Shown here in pieces: positions 35,335 through 45,154 of a stretch of DNA of 64,000 nt (positions are counted from its first letter, which is position 1; every line of letters starts with the position of its first letter). The stretch spans positions 806,001 to 870,000 of the forward strand of contig NZ_CANNGQ010000001.1 of the NCBI RefSeq assembly GCF_947504145.1, read 5' to 3'. A program made the position numbers and the translations under genes. The DNA is from an uncultured Microbulbifer sp. Its GTDB lineage: Bacteria > Pseudomonadota > Gammaproteobacteria > Pseudomonadales > Cellvibrionaceae. Under the pieces are notes generated by a model. It was not told where the DNA came from. It did no database searches and was given only the letters and a program-made list of their open reading frames with translations.

Positions 35335-36090
35335 ATGACAGTTTCAACTTCACTTGAAGGCAAGGTGGCACTGGTCACTGGCGCGAGTCGTGGCATTGGT
35401 GCGGCTATTGCCGACCTGCTGGGCGCTCAGGGTGCTATCGTCATTGGTACTGCCACCAGCGCCGGCGGTGCGGAAAAAATTTCTGCACGCTTCGCGGAAA
35501 AGGGCGTCAAAGGCTCCGGCAAAGAACTGGACGTGACAAACCTGGAAAGCATCGCAGCGGTACTGGAGTCTGTTAAGGCTGAATTTGGCGCTCCCACCAT
35601 TTTGGTGAATAACGCGGGCATTACCAAAGACAACCTTCTTATGCGCATGAAGGATGACGAGTGGGAAGATGTGTTGAACACCAACCTCACGGCTGTTTAT
35701 CGCGTTAGCAAAAGCTGCTTGCGCGATATGACCAAAGCCCGCTGGGGCCGCATCATCAATATCAGCTCTGTCGTGGGTAGCATGGGTAATGCGGGTCAAA
35801 GCAATTACGCGGCCACCAAGGCCGGTGTTGGCGGTTTTGCCCGTGCGCTGGCGGCTGAAGTTGGTTCTCGCGCTATTACCGTGAACACTGTGGCCCCAGG
35901 TTTTATTGATACCGATATGACCAAGGTGCTGCCAGACGCGCAACGTGAAGCGCTGCTGGGCAAGATTCCTCTCGGCCGTCTGGGTGCTCCGGAAGAGATT
36001 GCATCCGTCGTCGCATTTTTGGCCAGCGATGCCGGCGGTTATGTGACCGGAGAGACCATTCACGTGAATGGCGGCATGTATATGGGCTGA
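35335..36090 (+). CDS. fabG: 3-oxoacyl-ACP reductase
   Basis: 251 residues, classical SDR. NADPH site TGASRGIG, NNAG in LVNNAGITKDNLLMRM, catalytic Ser-Tyr-Lys in ISSVVGSMGNAGQSNYAATK, PGFIDTDM and the C-terminal GGYVTGETIHVNGGMYM. Reduces beta-ketoacyl-ACP in fatty-acid elongation. The track ORF begins much earlier inside fabD; the real start is ATG 35335 after GGGAGA. Confidence 0.97.
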   Translation: MTVSTSLEGKVALVTGASRGIGAAIADLLGAQGAIVIGTATSAGGAEKISARFAEKGVKGSGKELDVTNLESIAAVLESVKAEFGAPTILVNNAGITKDNLLMRMKDDEWEDVLNTNLTAVYRVSKSCLRDMTKARWGRIINISSVVGSMGNAGQSNYAATKAGVGGFARALAAEVGSRAITVNTVAPGFIDTDMTKVLPDAQREALLGKIPLGRLGAPEEIASVVAFLASDAGGYVTGETIHVNGGMYMG

Positions 36091-36170
36091 TTTTCCTTCG
36101 AGAAAATCGCCGTAAGTGATTGATTGGTAAGTTAATTTTTATCATTCATTGGTTGCGGGGAGGCGGTGCA

Positions 36171-36198
36171 TTACAACCCGAAAAAATCAGGGTACAAT
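36171..36198 (+). promoter_or_regulatory. Putative acpP promoter
   Basis: TTACAA, 16 bp, TACAAT in the 224-bp fabG-acpP gap. A separate strong promoter for acpP is expected because ACP is very abundant. Confidence 0.5.
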
Positions 36199-36314
36199 GC
36201 CGCCTCGCAATAACCGTAAGCTGTGTTAGCCGGTTACTGAATCACCACATGTTGTGGGTAAACTTTAAACAGTGACCAAAACAGATTTTTATCCACTAGG
36301 AGTTAAATTGAATC

Positions 36315-36551
36315 ATGAGCAGCATTGAAGAGCGCGTAAAAAAGATCGTTGCTGAACAACTGGGCGTGAAGGAAGAAGATGTAAAGCCTGAAGCATCCTT
36401 TGTTGAAGATCTGGGCGCTGACTCCCTCGACACAGTTGAGCTGGTAATGGCTTTGGAAGAGGAATTCGAAACCGAGATCCCTGACGAAGAAGCAGAAAAG
36501 ATCACTACTGTTCAGCTGGCCATCGATTACATCAACCAGAACCTCGGTTGA
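36315..36551 (+). CDS. acpP: Acyl carrier protein
   Basis: 78 residues, acidic four-helix protein carrying fatty-acyl intermediates on phosphopantetheine. The attachment serine is in [20 protein letters not shown]. Length and sequence are standard for gammaproteobacterial AcpP. AGGAG lies a little far upstream (about 13 bases) of ATG 36315. Flanked by fabG and fabF. Confidence 0.98.
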   Translation: MSSIEERVKKIVAEQLGVKEEDVKPEASFVEDLGADSLDTVELVMALEEEFETEIPDEEAEKITTVQLAIDYINQNLG

Positions 36552-36721
36552 GTCCTGCTGGATAGCTTAAGTAACGGGTAATGTTACCCGGTACTGTTGT
36601 ACTGCGAGAGCCGTTCTATGTTGCATAGCGCGGCTCTCCGTCTATTTGAACCTTGTGAAAAAACGACCGGCAGACGTTAAAGAGTTACCGGCGTGTTTGA
36701 TTGATTTCGGGGGAGGCGCAA

Positions 36722-37963
36722 GTGACGCGTAGAAGAGTTGTAATTACCGGAATGGGCACTGTCAGCCCGCTGGGAAATACCCTGGAAGATACCTGGCCTG
36801 CCTTGTTGGCAGGAAAAAGCGGTGTCGTTCCTATCGAGTCATTTGATGTATCGGCGTTTAGCACACGCTTTGCCGCGACGGTAAAAGACTTTGACCCCGA
36901 GCCTCATGTTGCGCAAAAAGAAGCGCGCAAGATGGACATGTTTTTACAGTACGGCCTCAGCGCCGGCATTCAGGCTGTAGAAGACAGCGGCCTGGAAGTG
37001 ACCGACGTAAACGCTCCGCGTATTGGTGCCTGCATTGGCTCCGGCATGGGCGGTATTGCTGCCATTGAAAATAACGCGATGCTGATCGCGGAAAAAGGCC
37101 CGCGTCGGGTTTCGCCATTTTTCGTTCCGGGCGCCATCATCAATATGGTTTCCGGCAACCTGTCCATTAAATACGGCATGAAAGGTCCCAACCTTTCCAC
37201 TACCACTGCCTGTACTACGGGCACTCATGCCATCGGTCTGGGACTGCGCACGATTCAGTACGGTGATGCCGATGTGATGGTGTGTGGTGGTGCCGAGATG
37301 GTGACCACACCGGTAGGTCTGGGCGGCTTCTGCGCGGCCCGCGCCCTGTCTACTCGCAACGACGACCCGCAGGCGGCCAGCCGCCCGTGGGATAAAGATC
37401 GCGATGGCTTTGTACTGGGTGAGGGTGCTGGTGTCCTGGTGCTTGAAGAATACGAGCACGCCAAGGCTCGCGGTGCGAAAATCTACGCGGAGCTGAGTGG
37501 CTTCGGCATGAGTGGCGACGCTCATCACATGACTTCGCCTCCCGAAGACGGCGCCGGTGCGGCACTGTCTATGGAGAATGCGCTGAAAGACGCTGGCCTT
37601 GAAGCTTCTGCGGTGCAGTACATCAATGCACACGGCACTTCCACACCACTGGGTGACAAGGCGGAAATCGCGGCAGTGCGTTCCATTTTTGGTTCCAACC
37701 TGGATCAGGTCGCCGTGAGCTCCACCAAATCCATGACCGGACACCTCCTGGGGGCTGCCGGTGCTATCGAGGCCATATTCTCCGTGTTGGCCATCCGTGA
37801 CCAAGTGGCTCCACCGACGGTGAACCTCGACAACGTGGATGAGAATTGTTCCGGCGTAAACCTGGTGCCGCATACGGCCCAGGAAATAAAGATCGATGCG
37901 GTGCTGTCCAACTCGTTCGGGTTTGGTGGAACCAACGGCTCGTTGATTTTCCAGCGGGTTTAA
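36722..37963 (+). CDS. fabF: 3-oxoacyl-ACP synthase II
   Basis: 413 residues, thiolase fold. Condenses malonyl-ACP with acyl-ACP and governs unsaturated chain elongation. Start [20 protein letters not shown] on a GTG with GGGGAGG five bases upstream; the track start is a TTG seven codons earlier. The Cys-His-His triad is visible: [24 protein letters not shown] and [13 protein letters not shown]. The C-terminal [15 protein letters not shown] loop is intact. Last of the fab cluster, followed by pabC after 57 bp. Confidence 0.97.
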   Translation: MTRRRVVITGMGTVSPLGNTLEDTWPALLAGKSGVVPIESFDVSAFSTRFAATVKDFDPEPHVAQKEARKMDMFLQYGLSAGIQAVEDSGLEVTDVNAPRIGACIGSGMGGIAAIENNAMLIAEKGPRRVSPFFVPGAIINMVSGNLSIKYGMKGPNLSTTTACTTGTHAIGLGLRTIQYGDADVMVCGGAEMVTTPVGLGGFCAARALSTRNDDPQAASRPWDKDRDGFVLGEGAGVLVLEEYEHAKARGAKIYAELSGFGMSGDAHHMTSPPEDGAGAALSMENALKDAGLEASAVQYINAHGTSTPLGDKAEIAAVRSIFGSNLDQVAVSSTKSMTGHLLGAAGAIEAIFSVLAIRDQVAPPTVNLDNVDENCSGVNLVPHTAQEIKIDAVLSNSFGFGGTNGSLIFQRV

Positions 37964-38020
37964 TTCTGTGAGGGTGCTGGCTGGGAAGGGTTTTATTTCG
38001 GCCAGCACCGGCGTCTTCCT

Positions 38021-38920
38021 GTGACACTTCCCAAGTCTACGTTTCTGTCTGCCACGGGCCGGCAAACAGCTTTGCCGGCTGACGACGAATATTCGTTTGG
38101 TGTGCTGGAAACTATGCGTGCCCAGGGTGGCAGGATTTCGCTGCTTTCCGGACACCTGGCCCGTCTTACCCGTTCTGCCCATCCCGACTCGGCAACCCTC
38201 GCACGGATTGCGGAGGCTGCTTCAGATATTGCCCGCCACACCGCTACCTGGCCTCAAGGCGCAAGAGTCCGACTTCGTTACGGAGCCCGGAATGGCGCGT
38301 TAGTGTGGGATTTTGCGGCCGTGCCACTAGAGGCTGGCTCGGCCTGGGAGCAGGGCGTTGCCCTTGCTCGGTGTAGGACGCCGATTACTCCGGCAGCCTC
38401 ATCTTCCCCATTTCCTCCCCGGATAGCCGGGCAATCTTCGGAATCGAGACATGGTTTGGCGTATCAGTCTACGCCGGGGTGTAAGTTGTTGCATCGCGGG
38501 GTTTATCGCCGTGCAGAAGCGGAGCTGGAGCGCTATTCCGAGCTGCTCCGCCCCGAACTGTTTCACGAAGGGCTGATTCTGGACGAGAATGGGTTGGTCG
38601 TGGAAGGGCTGCGCAGTAATCTGCTGGTCTGGAACTGTGGTCATTGGCGGACCCCCAGCTTGCGGGAATGCGGGGTGCGCGGCGTGATGCTGAACTGGCT
38701 GGCGAGTCAGGTGGAAATCAGCGAAGATGCGCTTTCGATCCGCGATATTGAACAGGCGGAAGAAGTGGTGGTCTGTAATGCGGTGCGCGGTGTCGTGCCG
38801 GTTGTGCAGCTGGCGCTCGACGATTTCCAGGGAGAGTCAGGGGGGGGGAGTGCACGTGAACTGAGCTGCGGCGCGGCCACAAACCACCTTCAGGCATTGG
38901 TCGCCGAGGCATTGTGGTAA
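38021..38920 (+). CDS. pabC: Aminodeoxychorismate lyase
   Basis: 299 residues, PLP fold type IV. Converts 4-amino-4-deoxychorismate to p-aminobenzoate and pyruvate for folate. DDEYSFGVLETMRAQGG opens the N-terminal domain; the PLP lysine is in PGCKLLHRGVYRRAEAELER; the carboxylate-binding segment is VVEGLRSNLLVWNCGHWRTP. The start is GTG with no strong ribosome site, so the 5' end is uncertain. The C-terminal part has a Gly/Ser insert (QGESGGGSAREL). Position between fabF and mltG is the standard one. Partner pabB lies unlinked near 62 kb. Confidence 0.9.
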   Translation: MTLPKSTFLSATGRQTALPADDEYSFGVLETMRAQGGRISLLSGHLARLTRSAHPDSATLARIAEAASDIARHTATWPQGARVRLRYGARNGALVWDFAAVPLEAGSAWEQGVALARCRTPITPAASSSPFPPRIAGQSSESRHGLAYQSTPGCKLLHRGVYRRAEAELERYSELLRPELFHEGLILDENGLVVEGLRSNLLVWNCGHWRTPSLRECGVRGVMLNWLASQVEISEDALSIRDIEQAEEVVVCNAVRGVVPVVQLALDDFQGESGGGSARELSCGAATNHLQALVAEALW

Positions 38921-39026
38921 CCGCGGCCGTTTGCTTCGGACCATTTTCATTGTCTTCTGTATTTAACCTCCAATTCTAGCCCCAACTTTTTAACCCCTAT
39001 AGTAGTAATAACTGGTTGTACGAAAC

Positions 39027-40142
39027 GTGGCGAAAAACAACGGCAATTCCGGCGATAAAACAACGACAAAGCGTAAGGCAGCCAGTGGCACCAGCCGAAT
39101 GGGCAAATGGGTGCGTAGTATTCTGTTGTTGTTTGTTGTGGGTTTGATTGTCGGTGGTTTTGCATTCTGGTCTGCGCAAAATGCACTGGTTCAGCCACTA
39201 GCGTTGCCTGTTGACGGGCTGCGTATGGATGTTGAAACCGGTAGTAACCTTTCTCGAATTCTTGCCCGCCTCGAGTCCGAAGGCGTAGTGCGTTCGCCGC
39301 GTTGGGTGCGACTGTACGCGCGGTTCAAAGATCAGAGCAGTATTCATCCCGGGGAGTACATGATTCCCGCGGGTAGTAATGCGATGGACCTGGTGGGGCG
39401 ACTCAATCGCGGCGATGTCACCCGTTATCGGGTAACTCTGGTGGAGGGCTGGACTTTCAAGCAGGCACTGTCCCAGATTCGAAACTCGAAAAAAATCCGT
39501 CAAACTCCGGCAGGGGACTCGATTGAAACTGCTGCGAAAGCATTGGGTATTGAGGGCAATCCCGAGGGGCGGATTTTCCCAGATACCTATGTATATCGCT
39601 CCGGCGCGTCAGATCTGGATCTGTTGCGCCAGGCACACGATCGTATGGACCGCATACTCGCCCAGGAGTGGGAAAAACGCGACGAAAACCTGCCGTATAA
39701 AGACGCTTATGAAGCGCTGATCATGGCGTCCATCGTCGAGAAGGAAACCGGTGTGCCCTGGGAGCGCGATGAAATTGCCGGAGTATTTGTGCGACGTCTT
39801 GGCCGTGGCATGCGCCTGCAGACAGACCCCACGGTAATTTACGGGCTAGGCGACAACTACGACGGCAATCTGCGCCGCGCGGATCTGCGCAATGCCACGC
39901 CATACAACACCTACGTGATTGGCGGTATGCCACCTACGCCGATTGCCCTGCCGGGGCGCGAAGCCATTCATGCGGCGCTGCACCCGAAAGATGGGAACAG
40001 CTTGTATTTTGTCGCCAAGGGCGACGGCTCCCACCATTTTTCATCGACGCTCAATGAGCACAACCGCGCTGTGCGCGAATATCAGTTGAAGCGTCGATCC
40101 GATTACCGGTCCAGTCCGGCAAATAACACACAAAGCGATTAG
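39027..40142 (+). CDS. mltG: Endolytic transglycosylase MltG
   Basis: 371 residues. Cleaves nascent peptidoglycan glycan strands and sets their length. A Lys/Thr-rich cytoplasmic N-tail is followed by one transmembrane helix (about 28-50, [18 protein letters not shown]). LysM-like segment [17 protein letters not shown], the catalytic Glu in [20 protein letters not shown], and [44 protein letters not shown] are all typical. Start GTG 39027; the next ATG would remove part of the tail only. Precedes tmk by 10 bp. Confidence 0.95.
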   Translation: MAKNNGNSGDKTTTKRKAASGTSRMGKWVRSILLLFVVGLIVGGFAFWSAQNALVQPLALPVDGLRMDVETGSNLSRILARLESEGVVRSPRWVRLYARFKDQSSIHPGEYMIPAGSNAMDLVGRLNRGDVTRYRVTLVEGWTFKQALSQIRNSKKIRQTPAGDSIETAAKALGIEGNPEGRIFPDTYVYRSGASDLDLLRQAHDRMDRILAQEWEKRDENLPYKDAYEALIMASIVEKETGVPWERDEIAGVFVRRLGRGMRLQTDPTVIYGLGDNYDGNLRRADLRNATPYNTYVIGGMPPTPIALPGREAIHAALHPKDGNSLYFVAKGDGSHHFSSTLNEHNRAVREYQLKRRSDYRSSPANNTQSD

Positions 40143-40152
40143 CCACGAATTC

Positions 40153-40791
40153 ATGTCACATCAATCTTCAGGCAAGTTCATTACCCTCGAGGGGGGAGAG
40201 GGTGTCGGGAAATCGACCAACCTTCGTTTTATCACGCAGTGGCTTGAACGCCGTGGTATCGAATTTATCCAGACTCGGGAGCCCGGTGGCACGCCGTTGG
40301 CGGAACAGTTGCGCACGCTGTTGCTGGAAAAACGCGACGAACCGGTAGACCCCACTGCGGAACTGCTGATGGTATTTGCCGCTCGGGCACAGCACCTGAG
40401 CCAGGTCATCAAGCCTGCACTGGCCGCCGGAAAATGGGTGGTCTGCGACCGCTTTACTGACGCGACCTATGCCTACCAGGGTGGTGGTCGTGAGCTCGAC
40501 CGCGCATTGATCGCCGAGCTGGAGCAGACGGTGCAGGGCGCGTTGCGACCCGATCGAGTTTTGTTGCTTGACCTTGACCCGGCCGTCGGCCTGCAGCGGG
40601 CTGCATCCACAGGTGAGGCCGACCGCTTCGAAAGTGAGCAGTTGGCGTTTTTCAGCAAGGTGCGCGCAGCGTACCGGGAGCGGGCGGAAGCGGCACCGGA
40701 CCGCTATGCGGTGATTGATGCATCCCACCCATTGGTAGACGTACAGGCGCAGCTGGCGCGTGAGCTTGAAACCATCGCAGGTGGCCAATGA
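40153..40791 (+). CDS. tmk: Thymidylate kinase
   Basis: 212 residues. Phosphorylates dTMP to dTDP. P-loop [14 protein letters not shown](X) motif [32 protein letters not shown] and a LID region [14 protein letters not shown]. The Arg-poor P-loop and Arg-containing LID are the type II (E. coli-like) arrangement. Overlaps holB by ATGA, so the two replication genes are coupled. Confidence 0.96.
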   Translation: MSHQSSGKFITLEGGEGVGKSTNLRFITQWLERRGIEFIQTREPGGTPLAEQLRTLLLEKRDEPVDPTAELLMVFAARAQHLSQVIKPALAAGKWVVCDRFTDATYAYQGGGRELDRALIAELEQTVQGALRPDRVLLLDLDPAVGLQRAASTGEADRFESEQLAFFSKVRAAYRERAEAAPDRYAVIDASHPLVDVQAQLARELETIAGGQ

Positions 40792-41831
40792 GCAAGGCTG
40801 CAGGCAAATCGGAAGCGCCACCTGTGGTGCAGCCGGCCATTCCGTCGCCACTGCCCTGGCAGGCGGCCCAGTGGCAGCGTCTGGGTGCTCAGTGGACGGC
40901 AGGGCGCTGCCCGCACGCGCTGCTGGTCAGCGGCCAGCCCGGGCTGGGAAAGCGGCGTTTTGCCGATGCATTTGCCGCATTATTACTGTGTGACCAACCT
41001 CGGCACGGGCTTGCTTGCGGAGAGTGTCGCGGTTGCCAATTGCGTATTGCCGGCTCTCATCCGGACTATGTCCGGGTGGTGCCCGAGAAAGTGCAGGGCC
41101 CGCTGAAAGTAGAGCAGATTCGTGAGCTGGGTGAATTTGTCGGCCGCACCAGCGCGCGCGAAGGGGCTCGTGTCGTGTGGCTGGCGCCAGCGGAGTCGAT
41201 GAATATCAACGCGGCGAACGCGTTGCTGAAAAATCTTGAAGAGCCATCCGGCTCGGTGATCTTTCTCCTGATTACAGACAACCCTTCCGGCTTGCTACCC
41301 ACTATTCGCAGCCGCTGCCAGACCATTGCTTTTCCGGTGCCGCCGCATCAGTCTGCGCTGCGCTGGCTGAGCGATAGCGGCGTGGAGGGTGAGCTGGCCA
41401 GTGGCGCCCTGACACTTGCGGGTGGTGCGCCGCTGTTGGCTGTGACGCTGATGGAGCCGGAAGCCCGGGAAATCCGCGATCAGTTTCTGGCCGATATCAC
41501 CGCGCTTACGCGAGGAGATGAAAACCCGGTAACCCTGGCCGGGCGTTGGGAATCGCCGGGAGAGGGCGCTGACCTCAATCTGCTACTGCAGTTCTGGCAG
41601 AGCTGGTTGGGGCAGATGCTGAAGGCGCGCACCACCGATCAGGCGGTTGACGCTCCGGTGATGGCGCTGTTGCAGCGGCTGCCCGGATCCGGCCCTGAGA
41701 GTCAGCGCCCGTTGTTCGCGTTCTATGACCAGCTCTTGAAGGCCCGTGGTCTGCTCTCGGGCAACAGCAACCCGAACAAGCGCTTGTTGATGGAAGAACT
41801 GTTGATCCGCTGGTCAGCACTGTTCCGTTAG
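40788..41831 (+). CDS. holB: DNA polymerase III subunit delta'
   Basis: 347 residues, clamp-loader AAA+ subunit. Degenerate P-loop [15 protein letters not shown], zinc-finger cysteines CDQP...[12 protein letters not shown] motif in [11 protein letters not shown] and the sensor segment [15 protein letters not shown]. The N-terminus carries about 20 extra Pro-rich residues compared with E. coli. Coupled to tmk (ATGA); pilZ follows after 188 bp, in the order known from Pseudomonas. Confidence 0.94.
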   Translation: MSKAAGKSEAPPVVQPAIPSPLPWQAAQWQRLGAQWTAGRCPHALLVSGQPGLGKRRFADAFAALLLCDQPRHGLACGECRGCQLRIAGSHPDYVRVVPEKVQGPLKVEQIRELGEFVGRTSAREGARVVWLAPAESMNINAANALLKNLEEPSGSVIFLLITDNPSGLLPTIRSRCQTIAFPVPPHQSALRWLSDSGVEGELASGALTLAGGAPLLAVTLMEPEAREIRDQFLADITALTRGDENPVTLAGRWESPGEGADLNLLLQFWQSWLGQMLKARTTDQAVDAPVMALLQRLPGSGPESQRPLFAFYDQLLKARGLLSGNSNPNKRLLMEELLIRWSALFR

Positions 41832-42019
41832 AATCCCCCGGCTCGCCAGCCGGCGCTCCGGTGGATTCGGTGTGCCGCAGTGGACAGGGTGCCCGTTGGC
41901 GGGTAAGTTACCAAGCTGGCACAAAGGCAGGGGTACCTACGAGCCTTCGTCCGTAGTGCACAAAAAAACGACAACACTGAACCAGAAAAAAACCGGTTGT
42001 TTCCTAAACGGGGTTAAGT

Positions 42020-42373
42020 ATGAAAGGAATGGGGGGCGGTGCCCGCAACGGTATCCTGTCGCTGAAAATTCAGGACAAGTCCGTGCTCTATGCGGCCTAT
42101 ATGCCATTCGTCAAAAATGGTGGCCTGTTCATCAATACGGATAAAACCTACAGCCTGGGTGATGAAGTTTTCCTGCTTTTGAGCCTGATGGACGAACCGG
42201 AAAAGCTGCCGGTGGCCGGTAAGGTAGTATGGATTACCCCCAGCGGAGCCCAGGGCAACCGCACGCCGGGTATTGGTATCCAGTTCAGTGACAAAGAGAA
42301 TATGGCGCAGGGCAAAATTGAAACCCTGCTGGCGGGCTCTCTAGAATCCAGCCGTCCGACCCACACTTTGTAG
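42020..42373 (+). CDS. pilZ: PilZ domain protein, type IV pilus biogenesis type
   Basis: 117 residues. GILSLKIQDKSVLYAAYMPF, VKNGGLFINTDKTYSLGDEV and VVWITPSGAQGNRTPGIGIQ match the short PilZ of Pseudomonas, needed for type IV pilus assembly. The c-di-GMP-binding RxxxR and (D/N)xSxxG motifs are not present (FINT replaces them), as in PilZ proper, so it probably does not bind c-di-GMP. It sits between holB and tatD, the conserved place. The 188-bp leader contains several small hairpins. Confidence 0.92.
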   Translation: MKGMGGGARNGILSLKIQDKSVLYAAYMPFVKNGGLFINTDKTYSLGDEVFLLLSLMDEPEKLPVAGKVVWITPSGAQGNRTPGIGIQFSDKENMAQGKIETLLAGSLESSRPTHTL

Positions 42374-42541
42374 CCTTCCTCCTTCAGTATTCGATTCAGG
42401 GCGAACTCGCCTCGTCAGGCCCGATGCCAAACCGCGCGTATCGGGCCTTCAATCTGTATAATTCCCGCGTCATTTCCCTGGCTCCAGTGGCAATACCCCT
42501 GGGGCCATGATCAAAAGACCGTCCATCAACAGAAGAGCATC

Positions 42542-43318
42542 ATGCTGGTAGATTCCCATTGTCATCTCGACAGACTCAAACTGGATAAATTCGACGGAGA
42601 CCTGAACGCGGTGCTCGAGCTGGCACGCAGCCGCGGTGTCGGCAAGTTCCTGTGCGTCGGGATCAGCCTGGAGAACGTGGATGCTGTGGTCAGCATTGCC
42701 GGGCGTTACGACGATGTGGTGTGCTCTGTGGGCGTGCACCCGCTGGATGTGGAGTCCGGGTTGGCGGAGGTTGAAAAGCTGAAAGCACTTTCCACCCGCC
42801 CCAATGTCGTTGCCCTGGGCGAGACCGGGCTGGATTACTACTACAGTACCGAAACCAAAGAGGTGCAGCAGCAGAGCTTTATCGCCCACTTACAGGCGGC
42901 CGCCCAGGTGGAATTGCCGGTAATCGTACACACCCGCGACGCCCGCGAAGATACGATCAATCTGATTCGTGAGCACGGTAGCCGCGAGCACGCCGGGGTT
43001 CTGCACTGTTTTACCGAATCCTGGGATATGGCCAAAGCGGCGCTGGACCTGAATTACTACATTTCCCTGTCTGGCATTGTGACGTTTAAAAACGCCGAAG
43101 AACTGCGCGATGTTGCCCGGCAGGTTCCCCTGGACCGGTTGCTGGTGGAAACCGATTCCCCATATCTCGCACCGGTTCCGTATCGCGGCAAGCCCAATAT
43201 TCCTGCCTACGTGCGTGAGGTGGCTGAGTTTATTGCCGAGTTGCGCGGAATTTCCTATGAGGAACTTGCTGCGATCACCACCGAGAATTTTTATCGACTA
43301 TTCCCTCGCGCTGCTTGA
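42542..43318 (+). CDS. tatD: TatD family metal-dependent deoxyribonuclease
   Basis: 258 residues, TIM-barrel amidohydrolase fold. Metal ligands: LVDSHCHLD (HxH), the Glu of LGETGLDYYY, His in VIVHTRDA, His in GVLHCFTES and Asp in LLVETDSPYLAPVPYRGKPN. The sequence corresponds to YcfH in the tmk-holB-pilZ context; members act as 3'-5' exonucleases or D-aminoacyl hydrolases. The gap to dUTPase is 32 bp, same strand. Confidence 0.92.
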   Translation: MLVDSHCHLDRLKLDKFDGDLNAVLELARSRGVGKFLCVGISLENVDAVVSIAGRYDDVVCSVGVHPLDVESGLAEVEKLKALSTRPNVVALGETGLDYYYSTETKEVQQQSFIAHLQAAAQVELPVIVHTRDAREDTINLIREHGSREHAGVLHCFTESWDMAKAALDLNYYISLSGIVTFKNAEELRDVARQVPLDRLLVETDSPYLAPVPYRGKPNIPAYVREVAEFIAELRGISYEELAAITTENFYRLFPRAA

Positions 43319-43350
43319 TCGCGGCCTGAAGGACTGATTAGGAAGCACCT

Positions 43351-43995
43351 ATGTCACAAGCAGCGTCTCAACAACAATTGCAGACCATGTTGGCCCTGCA
43401 AGACGCCATCAATACCGTCGTCAATGACAATTGGCGCGAGCAGAATTTCGCCTGGTACCGGGCAATCTGGGTAGAAAGTGCCGAATTACTGGACCATTAC
43501 GGTTGGAAGTGGTGGAAAAAGCAGCAGCCGGAAATGGAGCAGGTAAAGCTCGAGCTGGTGGATATCTGGCATTTTGGTTTGAGCCTGGAGCTGCAGCAAG
43601 GATCACCGGAAGCGGTTGCCAGCAAAATGCAGGCGCAGCTGGAGGGCGCTCGGCCGGACATGGGCGATTTTCGCGAGAATCTGGAAGCTTTTACCCTGAA
43701 TACCCTCGCCACTAAACAGTTTGACCTGCCGGGCTTTGCTCAACTGTTGGCCGATTGCGAAATGGGCTTTGACGAGCTTTACCGCCGCTACGTGGGCAAA
43801 AACGTTCTCAACCGGTTCCGTCAGGATCACGGTTACAAAGATGGCAGCTACCAGAAAACCTGGCAGGGGCGGGAAGATAATGAGCACCTGGCGGAGATTG
43901 TTCAATCTTTAGATGCTGCAGCAGAAAATTTCAGCAACCTGCTCTACGAAGCACTAAAAAATCGTTATCCGGGCTCTCAGAAGGATTTGGCCTGA
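43351..43995 (+). CDS. dUTP diphosphatase, dimeric all-alpha type
   Basis: 214 residues. Hydrolyses dUTP to dUMP and pyrophosphate. The MazG-like helical metal site is clear: NFAWYRAIWVESAELLDHYG, WKWWKKQQPEMEQVKLELVD and IWHFGLSLEL supply the Glu/Asp ligands, and GKNVLNRFRQDHGYKDGSY is the substrate lid. This is the trypanosome/Campylobacter dimeric type, unrelated to the common trimeric Dut. RBS AGGAAG before ATG 43351. A perfect 10-bp inverted repeat follows the stop. Confidence 0.88.
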   Translation: MSQAASQQQLQTMLALQDAINTVVNDNWREQNFAWYRAIWVESAELLDHYGWKWWKKQQPEMEQVKLELVDIWHFGLSLELQQGSPEAVASKMQAQLEGARPDMGDFRENLEAFTLNTLATKQFDLPGFAQLLADCEMGFDELYRRYVGKNVLNRFRQDHGYKDGSYQKTWQGREDNEHLAEIVQSLDAAAENFSNLLYEALKNRYPGSQKDLA

Positions 43996-43999
43996 CAGA

Positions 44000-44032
44000 T
44001 TTGGTCTGTTTTCTCTCAAGTTACAGACCAAA
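44000..44032. repeat. 10-bp perfect inverted repeat before mdh
   Basis: TTTGGTCTGT (44000-44009) and ACAGACCAAA (44023-44032) with a 13-base spacer, just after the dUTPase stop and upstream of the mdh -10. There is no U-tract, so it could be a 3' hairpin or an operator. Confidence 0.55.
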
Positions 44033-44059
44033 GGATAATGAAATTAATTGGCAAGGCCC

Positions 44060-44065
44060 TATAAT
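44060..44065 (+). promoter_or_regulatory. Consensus -10 box (TATAAT) of mdh
   Basis: TATAAT lies 30 bp before the mdh start codon. No good -35 is found at 16-18 bp, so activation by a bound regulator is possible. Confidence 0.45.
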
Positions 44066-44095
44066 GCGGGCGCCTGAAAACAACGGAGATACATC

Positions 44096-45076
44096 GTGAA
44101 AGCACCTGTTCGTGTTGCAGTTACCGGCGCCGCCGGCCAGATCAGCTACTCGCTGCTGTTTCGCATCGCTTCTGGCGAAATGCTTGGTAAGGATCAACCA
44201 GTTATTCTTCAGCTGCTGGAAATCACTCCTGCACTGGAAGCGCTGAAAGGCGTCGCTATGGAGCTGGAAGACTGTGCCTTCCCGCTGCTGGCTGGCATCG
44301 TACAGTCCGACGACGCGACCGTTGCCTTCAAAGACGCGGAATATGCACTGCTGGTCGGCGCGCGCCCGCGTGGCCCGGGTATGGAGCGTAAAGATCTGCT
44401 GGAAGCCAACGCCGCGATCTTCTCTGCGCAGGGTAAGGCCCTGAACGACGTTGCCGCGCGCAATGTGAAAGTACTGGTTGTGGGCAACCCGGCCAACACC
44501 AATGCACTGATTGCCCAGCGCAATGCGCCGGACCTGGATCCGCGCAACTTCACCGCCATGACCCGTCTGGACCACAACCGTGCGTTGACCCAGCTGGCGA
44601 ACAAGACCGACTCCACCGTCAACGACATCACCCACATGACCATCTGGGGCAACCACTCTGCTACTCAGTACCCTGACCTGTACCAGGCCAAGGTGAAGGG
44701 TGAAGATGCCATGGGTAAAGTGGATCAGGAGTGGTACGAGAGCGACTTCATCCCGACTGTTCAGCAGCGTGGTGCAGCGATCATCAAAGCCCGTGGCGCT
44801 TCCTCCGCTGCCTCTGCAGCCAATGCCGCTATCGACCACATGCACGACTGGGCGCTGGGTTCTGCCGAAGGCGACTGGACCAGCATGGGCGTGTACAGCG
44901 ATGGTTCCTACGGCATCCAGGAAGGCCTGATCTACTCGTTCCCGGTTGTTTGTAAGAATGGCGACTGGGAAATCGTACAGGGCGTAGACATCAATGATTT
45001 CTCCCGCGAGAAGATGACTGCGACCGAGACCGAACTGGCGGAAGAGCGCGACGCCGTTGCGCACCTGCTGCCGTAA
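44096..45076 (+). CDS. mdh: Malate dehydrogenase (cytosolic-type)
   Basis: 326 residues, NAD-linked TCA cycle enzyme. Dinucleotide site [20 protein letters not shown], substrate Arg region [35 protein letters not shown] with [14 protein letters not shown] holding the catalytic His. The sequence is the cytosolic/MDH-2-like family common in xanthomonads and marine gammaproteobacteria, not the E. coli type. Start GTG with CGGAGA upstream. Monocistronic, ending at a strong bidirectional terminator. Confidence 0.96.
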   Translation: MKAPVRVAVTGAAGQISYSLLFRIASGEMLGKDQPVILQLLEITPALEALKGVAMELEDCAFPLLAGIVQSDDATVAFKDAEYALLVGARPRGPGMERKDLLEANAAIFSAQGKALNDVAARNVKVLVVGNPANTNALIAQRNAPDLDPRNFTAMTRLDHNRALTQLANKTDSTVNDITHMTIWGNHSATQYPDLYQAKVKGEDAMGKVDQEWYESDFIPTVQQRGAAIIKARGASSAASAANAAIDHMHDWALGSAEGDWTSMGVYSDGSYGIQEGLIYSFPVVCKNGDWEIVQGVDINDFSREKMTATETELAEERDAVAHLLP

Positions 45077-45106
45077 GCTTTTACTTTTCTTAAGGTAAAC
45101 AGCTAC

Positions 45107-45137
45107 AAAAAAACCCGCACATTGTGCGGGTTTTTTT
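45107..45137. terminator. Bidirectional terminator between mdh and asnS
   Basis: AAAAAAACCCGCAC-ATT-GTGCGGGTTTTTTT: 7-bp GC stem with seven A and seven T on either side, serving both convergent genes. Confidence 0.95.
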
Positions 45138-45154
45138 GTTTGTGCTGAGAAAAC

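Noticed and set aside
36944-38182. 412-residue minus-strand ORF opposite fabF
   Set aside because: fabF motifs on the plus strand are complete and the antisense product has no family features.
41838-41853. CCGGCT-CGCC-AGCCGG hairpin after holB as a terminator
   Set aside because: No U-tract follows on either strand.
44021-45064. 347-residue minus-strand ORF opposite mdh
   Set aside because: Shadow of a highly expressed gene with biased codons; mdh is unambiguous.
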